From positions 227,209,501 through 227,273,500 of the forward strand of contig NC_134137.1 in assembly GCF_033958435.1 (NCBI RefSeq): 64,000 bases of DNA. The letters are read 5' to 3'. The notes under the pieces are model-generated. The model saw only the letters and a list, made by a program, of their open reading frames with translations, was not told the DNA's origin and did no database searches. The position numbers and the translations under genes are program-made. Origin of the DNA: Carettochelys insculpta. Lineage: Eukaryota > Chordata > Testudines > Carettochelyidae. Below are positions 56,463 through 64,000 of this stretch, piece after piece (position 1 is the first letter of the stretch; every line of letters starts with the position of its first letter).

Positions 56463-57801
56463 AGGTAGTGGCTCAGTGTCATGAGGATGACCTTGATCTC
56501 TGGGAGCTGCTTTGTCAGCACTGATACGGGGGTGTCAGTGAAAGGCAGGAGTCCCAAGCTGTCAGGAACCATCCCTCAAACTACAGCAACTCAGGGGCAA
56601 ATGGCAGCTTCCTTCTGTGCCTAGGGCACGTTGGTGCCAGTACAGACAGCACTGGCATGTCTGTAATGTCCCATGTCCCTCAGAAGGCCTCGAGTGTGAA
56701 TGGGACATGGACAGCTGGAAGACGTTCTGCAGAATTTACTGTGCTATGCTCCTCCAGCAAAGCCAGCGTCTTCTCTGGTGTGTGGTCTGCAATGGGATCT
56801 GTCATCTTGGCTCTCTGTCAGGACCCAGCAACTTGGCCTTCCCTGTGCCCTTAGCCCTTCTGGGCGGTGAAGATGTACGGTGCTGAACGGATGGTACCGG
56901 TGGGGCGCTCTGCACTGAGGCAGTGGTTCTCAGCACTGACTCTGACCGTAGGTCTTGCAGTGCAAGCAGAGAGTCCATAAGTAGGGCTTTTAGCCAGCTC
57001 ACCCTCTCTTTGTGACCTCTGATTAAAAGACCTGCAGATCTGCCCTTCCCTCAAATGTGGCCTTCCCCCAGACAAGGAAGGCAATCAGTGTGAGGAACGC
57101 TCAAGGGCATAGGCCTGTGACAGGATGCACAGGCTTTAATGACTGTGGGGGGGGGGGGGCATGCACCATCTGAGGGCTAAGTCGCAAACTGGGGACTCAA
57201 ACATTAATCTACAGCTGAGTATCAACTATTTAAAGATACTTAAGAAAACAGAGAACTATTTACAAGAGAAAACAACCGCGAGCTATGCTAAGACTAAAGC
57301 CTAGGCTCTAAGCTACACATGCAGTTCCAAGCACCATCTCTGGCAGCACGAAGGAACTGAGGAAGGAGGGGGCTGGAGGCACCCTCTATAGCACCGCATG
57401 CCAGGAGATGCCTATGCCGGCTCCCCTACATGTACTGTTGAGGTAAAAATCTGGCACCAGTGCTTGTGGTGAGCACACACACCTATGTTGAATGGATATG
57501 AAGAACAGGGCCCTGCAGCTGCTTTTCTGAGCAGCATGGGGTGGGGGTGTAGGCAAAGAGCCTGCCTGGGGCTCCTTGCTGGGTTTACAGGCTGGATCTA
57601 GCAGCTTGGCAGGCTAATCTGACCCCTGGGCCATATTTCGCTTGTACCTGGTTTAAAAAAACAAAACAAAACCTTGTTACTTGTCCAATTTGTCCACAAC
57701 TCCCTGTGTCAGCTGTGGAGATGGGCCTCTAGCTCTCAGGGGTTAGCGCCCCAAACAGAGAGCTACAAGTTTCTCCTCCGTCCTTAGAACATTTTGGTTT
57801 A

Positions 57802-57975
57802 GGGCATGTCTATGCTTGAAAGTAGATGTTGATTAAGGGAAGGTGGGAATGTAAAGTACAGTAGCTATTGCTGAATAATGCTATGTACAGCTGCATTCCA
57901 GAATGAGAGTGCCTTGTTCCTGGCTTAATCCACTTCCAGAATTAATCCGGCACAAATCCTTGTGTAGACCAAGCC
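57802..57975. mobile_element. Short 'tgtctac' MITE
   Basis: Ends gggcatgtctatgcttg / tgtgtagaccaagccc; flanking triplets tta and ttt. 174 bp. Confidence 0.6.
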
Positions 57976-58489
57976 CTTTGTTTCACCTAAGGCTGTTTCA
58001 GTGAATGGAAGGCCTCTGGCAGGTTGAGTGTTGGTAAACGGCCTCTTCTGTGTTTTCTATTTTAGCATAAGTGCTGCATAGTGGATTGATGTAATAATAC
58101 TCTGCACGTACAAAACAACGCTAGCCAAACATCTTGTACAGGGTCAAGCCCGTTGTTTGCCATGACAACAAAAACTAATTGTCCTGATGCCAGCGCTTGT
58201 GCTCTAGTACTAGACCATTTACATTTCTCTCTCTCTTCACGCAAATAACTTTATGTGATGTGTATGTTCCTCTTCTTGAAGTAAGGAGTGCAACTTACTG
58301 CTGACGAGGGGGCTTATGCAACTGCTTCAGTCCCACGTACATGCAGTGGCCTCCCTTCTTGCTCTTGCAGTCTCAGTAAACAAGGCCTTATCCACATGAG
58401 AAAAGTGTACTGATTTAACTCAATTGGTTTAGAAACAGATTTAGTTAAAGGATGCAACCACTTTTGGGGGCACTCTTTTGGACTGAGTA
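57976..58489. other. Intergenic stretch
   Basis: A further MITE-like piece may lie at 58385-58480 ('ggccttatccacatgag...tttagttaaagg'). No exon. Confidence 0.35.
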
Positions 58490-58497
58490 TGCTACAG

Positions 58498-58833
58498 CAG
58501 TGTTTCTCAAACTTTTTTATAATGTGCTCCTTTAAAAATATAGATGTAAGTACCCCCACAACCTACAATTTTCTGACAGTTTTTTCTACCATTGCACCAC
58601 ATTTGTTTAAACAACTTAACCGTAACTGGTTGGTTGGAAGAAATTGCCTACAGGCAATAAAATCTCCATCGTACTTATGATTGTGCAAAAAAGGATAAAT
58701 AAAAATTAGCTGAACATAAAGAAAGACCAAATTTTATTCATAAAAAAAGGATGAGAAACACTGAGTTAATGTACTCTCTGGAAAGAGCTCTGTGTACCCC
58801 CAGGGGTACAGGTACCCAGGTTGAGAACCATTG
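58498..58833. mobile_element. Non-autonomous hAT element with perfect target duplication
   Basis: 336 bp from cagtgtttctcaaac to ttgagaaccattg; flanked on both sides by the identical octamer tgctacag (58490-58497 and 58834-58841). Confidence 0.9.
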
Positions 58834-58841
58834 TGCTACAG

Positions 58842-59316
58842 CAATTGGTAAAGAATCAATGTGTAACTCAGTTAATTCACTGTGTGTTAAAAGCTTCGTC
58901 CAATAAAGGGGAGGGGCTTGAATCTGGGGTGTCCTATGTGAGTATTCTAATCACTTGGCTAATGGAATCCCTTCCCCACACCCCCCACTACCTGTCTTGA
59001 ATGGAGCTGGCAGCCTCTGAGCATGCCTACCTGATCACACACAATTTTGGTGGCCAAACACTTATCTCTTTTCTAGGTCATGAATTAGTTTGATGCTTAG
59101 GTGGGAGACAGGCACCTGGCTGTCTATAGAGAGGCAACAGCACATGGGCCCAGTGGCAGACACTTATGTGAACCTGTGGAACTCTGCCTGCAAAAACTGA
59201 GGCACTGTGTAAGTTTAGGCATCCACAGGGTTCAGCAGCAGCCAAGCTGAAATTCTGTGCACCACAGTGGTCCCTAAAACTGGGATTTAGGTACCTAAGT
59301 TCCTATGTGGATCCCG
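58842..59316. other. Intergenic stretch without a gene
   Basis: Nothing recognised. Confidence 0.4.
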
Positions 59317-59327
59317 CCCTTAGTATT

Positions 59328-59534
59328 AGCAATGAAGGGTCCTGTGGCACCTTATAGACTAACAGAAAAGTTTTGAGCATGAGCTTTCGTGAGCACAGAC
59401 TCACTTCATGATGAAGTGAGTCTGTGCTCACGAAAGCTCATGCTCAAAACTTTTCTGTTAGTCTATAAGGTGCCACAGGACCCTTCGTTGCTGTTACAGA
59501 TCCAGACTAACACGGCTACCCCTCCAATACTTGA
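59328..59534 (+). mobile_element. Near-perfect foldback of a Penelope-type 3' end
   Basis: 207 bp flanked by an exact 11-bp duplication cccttagtatt (59317-59327 and 59535-59545). Arms of roughly 80 bp are complementary with almost no mismatch ('ggtcctgtggcaccttatag' against 'ctataaggtgccacaggacc'), with essentially no spacer. The right side continues into the 3' tail 'gactaacacggctacccctc'. Confidence 0.9.
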
Positions 59535-59545
59535 CCCTTAGTATT

Positions 59546-60120
59546 GACACACTCAGACAGAAGTTTCTGGGGAAGCAGAATGCATTAATGGGAGCTGAAG
59601 GTTGGGCCCTGTGTCACTGGAAAAGCAGCCTTGCCTTGACTGGCAGCAAGTCGTCTGGATTTAAGACCTGACTTTCTGGTTCCTTCAACTCCTATTCTGT
59701 ATTCTTACCCTCTTGCTGAAATATCATTCCTTGAGTATTCTTTTTTACATTGTTGTTCTTCAGCATGCCTTTGTGGAAGACAAGTCATATTTTCATGAGA
59801 GCCCTGACAAAAAGAAGTCTACCCTATCTCACTTCAGTAAGGGCAGAGATTTCATACCACCCTGTCTGGTGGGGGAGCCCATGACATTGCAGCTCTTATA
59901 GTTGAATTGGATGCTTGAAAGTGATGAACTGTGGTGTGCTTCAAAGCTAGATGCACAGGTTTGCAAGAGCAATTCATTTAATCAGTCATTGCTGGAACGG
60001 CTGCAGTGCAGTGGTGCTCATTGTGTTGATGGATGCTTGTTCCTTTGCCAGCCCTTGGTACCACTGATTGTTTCCTATCACTGTGACTGGCCTGAGAGCA
60101 CATGAGCAGCTCACTTCTCT
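59546..60120 (-). other. 3' flank of HGD, probable 3' UTR
   Basis: A candidate ATTAAA polyadenylation signal for HGD on the - strand lies at 59977-59982, about 140 bases past its stop codon. No other feature seen. Confidence 0.4.
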
Positions 60121-63392
<3,272 letters not shown>

Positions 63393-63556
63393 CTACAAAA
63401 AAAAAAATCCACAACAGGATGACAAATTAGAAAATGTGACCAAGTTCAGACCTATCACTTCAGCTGCATCCTGTGGGTCACATAGTGCCAAATCAGACTC
63501 ACCCTCTGAAATACTTTCACCACCTACATTTTAGAAGTGGTTTGGAGGGTGAATGG

Positions 63557-63648
63557 GATTCCTTGGCTGGTGTGAGGCTACCCATGCTCTGGATCCCTTT
63601 GTGGGCATAGGAAGCAGGAGATGGGACAAGCTGCTTCCTCGTTTGAGT
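63557..63648. repeat. Copy 2 of the direct repeat
   Basis: See 62108-62200; copy 2 lies in the next HGD intron, upstream of the exon at 63266. Confidence 0.7.
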
Positions 63649-63764
63649 ATCCAAGAAGAATCCCAACTCTTGTCACTCCCATGAAAAGCACTCTGTTATC
63701 CCAACCTTGTCTGGGTCCTAGTGAGTCCCTCACATGGATGCAGCACTGACTGCAGAGAGCAAGA

Positions 63765-64000
63765 GTGCTTCAACTAAATGACTGTGTCCAATTCTTTGCA
63801 CTGCACTTTAGGAAAGATGGGAACAAACTGGAGAACCAGAGGAGGGCAACAAAAATGATCAAAGGACTCGAAAACCTGACCTATGAGGAAAGGTTAAAAA
63901 CTGATCATGTTTAGTCTTGAGAAAAGAAGTCTGTGGGGGATCCTGATAACAGCATTCAAATACGTTCAAGGCTGTTATAAACAGGACCACAATCAATTGT
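63765..64000 (+). mobile_element. CR1 LINE fragment at the right edge
   Basis: 'ggagggcaacaaaaatgatc' with 'aacctgacctatgaggaaag' encode the RATKMIKGLENLTYEE block of CR1 ORF2 in + orientation. It runs off the window. Confidence 0.75.

Larger units (their letters stand above)
54150..57515 (-). mobile_element. Internally deleted DIRS retrotransposon
   Basis: The two ends are inverted: + strand 'gtccactcaagataggagtg' near 54195 pairs with - strand 'atccattcaacataggtgtg' near 57490, and both are followed by a 'cagttccttc.tgctg' segment. A third related copy at about 54590-54645 ('gtccgttcaacataggtg') is the internal complementary region expected in DIRS. Coding order on the - strand is gag then tyrosine recombinase; the reverse transcriptase and RNase H are absent. 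A Penelope foldback is inserted at 54436. Confidence 0.75.
53643..57650. mobile_element. Non-autonomous hAT element interrupted by a DIRS insertion
   Basis: Left end caggagtgggcaataat at 53643; right end (complement caggtacaagcgaaatat) at 57650. Flanks gtaaaaaa (53635-53642) and gtttaaaa (57651-57658), 6 of 8, although both are low complexity. The hAT sequence itself is about 53643-54150 and 57516-57650. Confidence 0.55.

Overview
This is a stretch of vertebrate nuclear DNA, most likely from a turtle (Testudines, probably a cryptodire). I infer this from two tRNA-derived SINEs that look like the turtle polIII SINE, many CR1 LINEs, Penelope-like elements, DIRS elements and palindromic DNA transposons of a kind common in turtle genomes, together with two genes that have typical vertebrate exon-intron structure. 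I cannot determine the species from sequence alone.

There are two real genes, both metabolic, arranged tail to tail. NDUFB4 (mitochondrial complex I accessory subunit) lies on the + strand in three coding exons: 42256-42453, 49783-49929 and 52330-52392. It starts in a CpG island with ETS and NRF1-like sites. HGD (homogentisate 1,2-dioxygenase, tyrosine catabolism) lies on the - strand. Only its last three coding exons are inside the window (63266-63392, 60893-61074, 60121-60252); the rest lies beyond the right edge. The same NDUFB4-HGD order and orientation is known in human.

Everything else is intergenic or intronic and consists mostly of decayed mobile DNA.
1-13 kb: a DIRS fragment, two Penelope-like elements, a CR1 endonuclease fragment split by a MITE, a hAT/BED transposase relic and a decayed unidentified ORF.
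13.5-28.7 kb: MITEs, a nearly complete but broken CR1, an ancient CR1, a younger CR1 with an open 406-codon ORF, a Penelope foldback, an ERV solo LTR inside a MITE, and another CR1 next to a hAT element.
29-41.8 kb: a Harbinger nuclease relic, a LINE ORF1 esterase relic, MIR, SINE, a KIAA1586-like hAT transposase relic, an LTR-like element and a string of non-autonomous hAT elements.
42-52.5 kb: NDUFB4, with a dead LINE and a very fresh mosaic palindrome in intron 1.
53-58.9 kb: a hAT element split by an internally deleted DIRS, which itself carries a Penelope foldback.
59-64 kb: a near-perfect foldback, the 3' end of HGD, and a CR1 at the edge.

No bacterial, phage or CRISPR features are present. 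The most interesting signals are structural: three short Penelope-derived insertions that each carry an inverted copy at their 5' end, a mosaic palindromic transposon with undecayed CpGs, two hAT insertions at one 8-bp target, and a DIRS copy that has lost its reverse transcriptase but keeps gag and recombinase segments.
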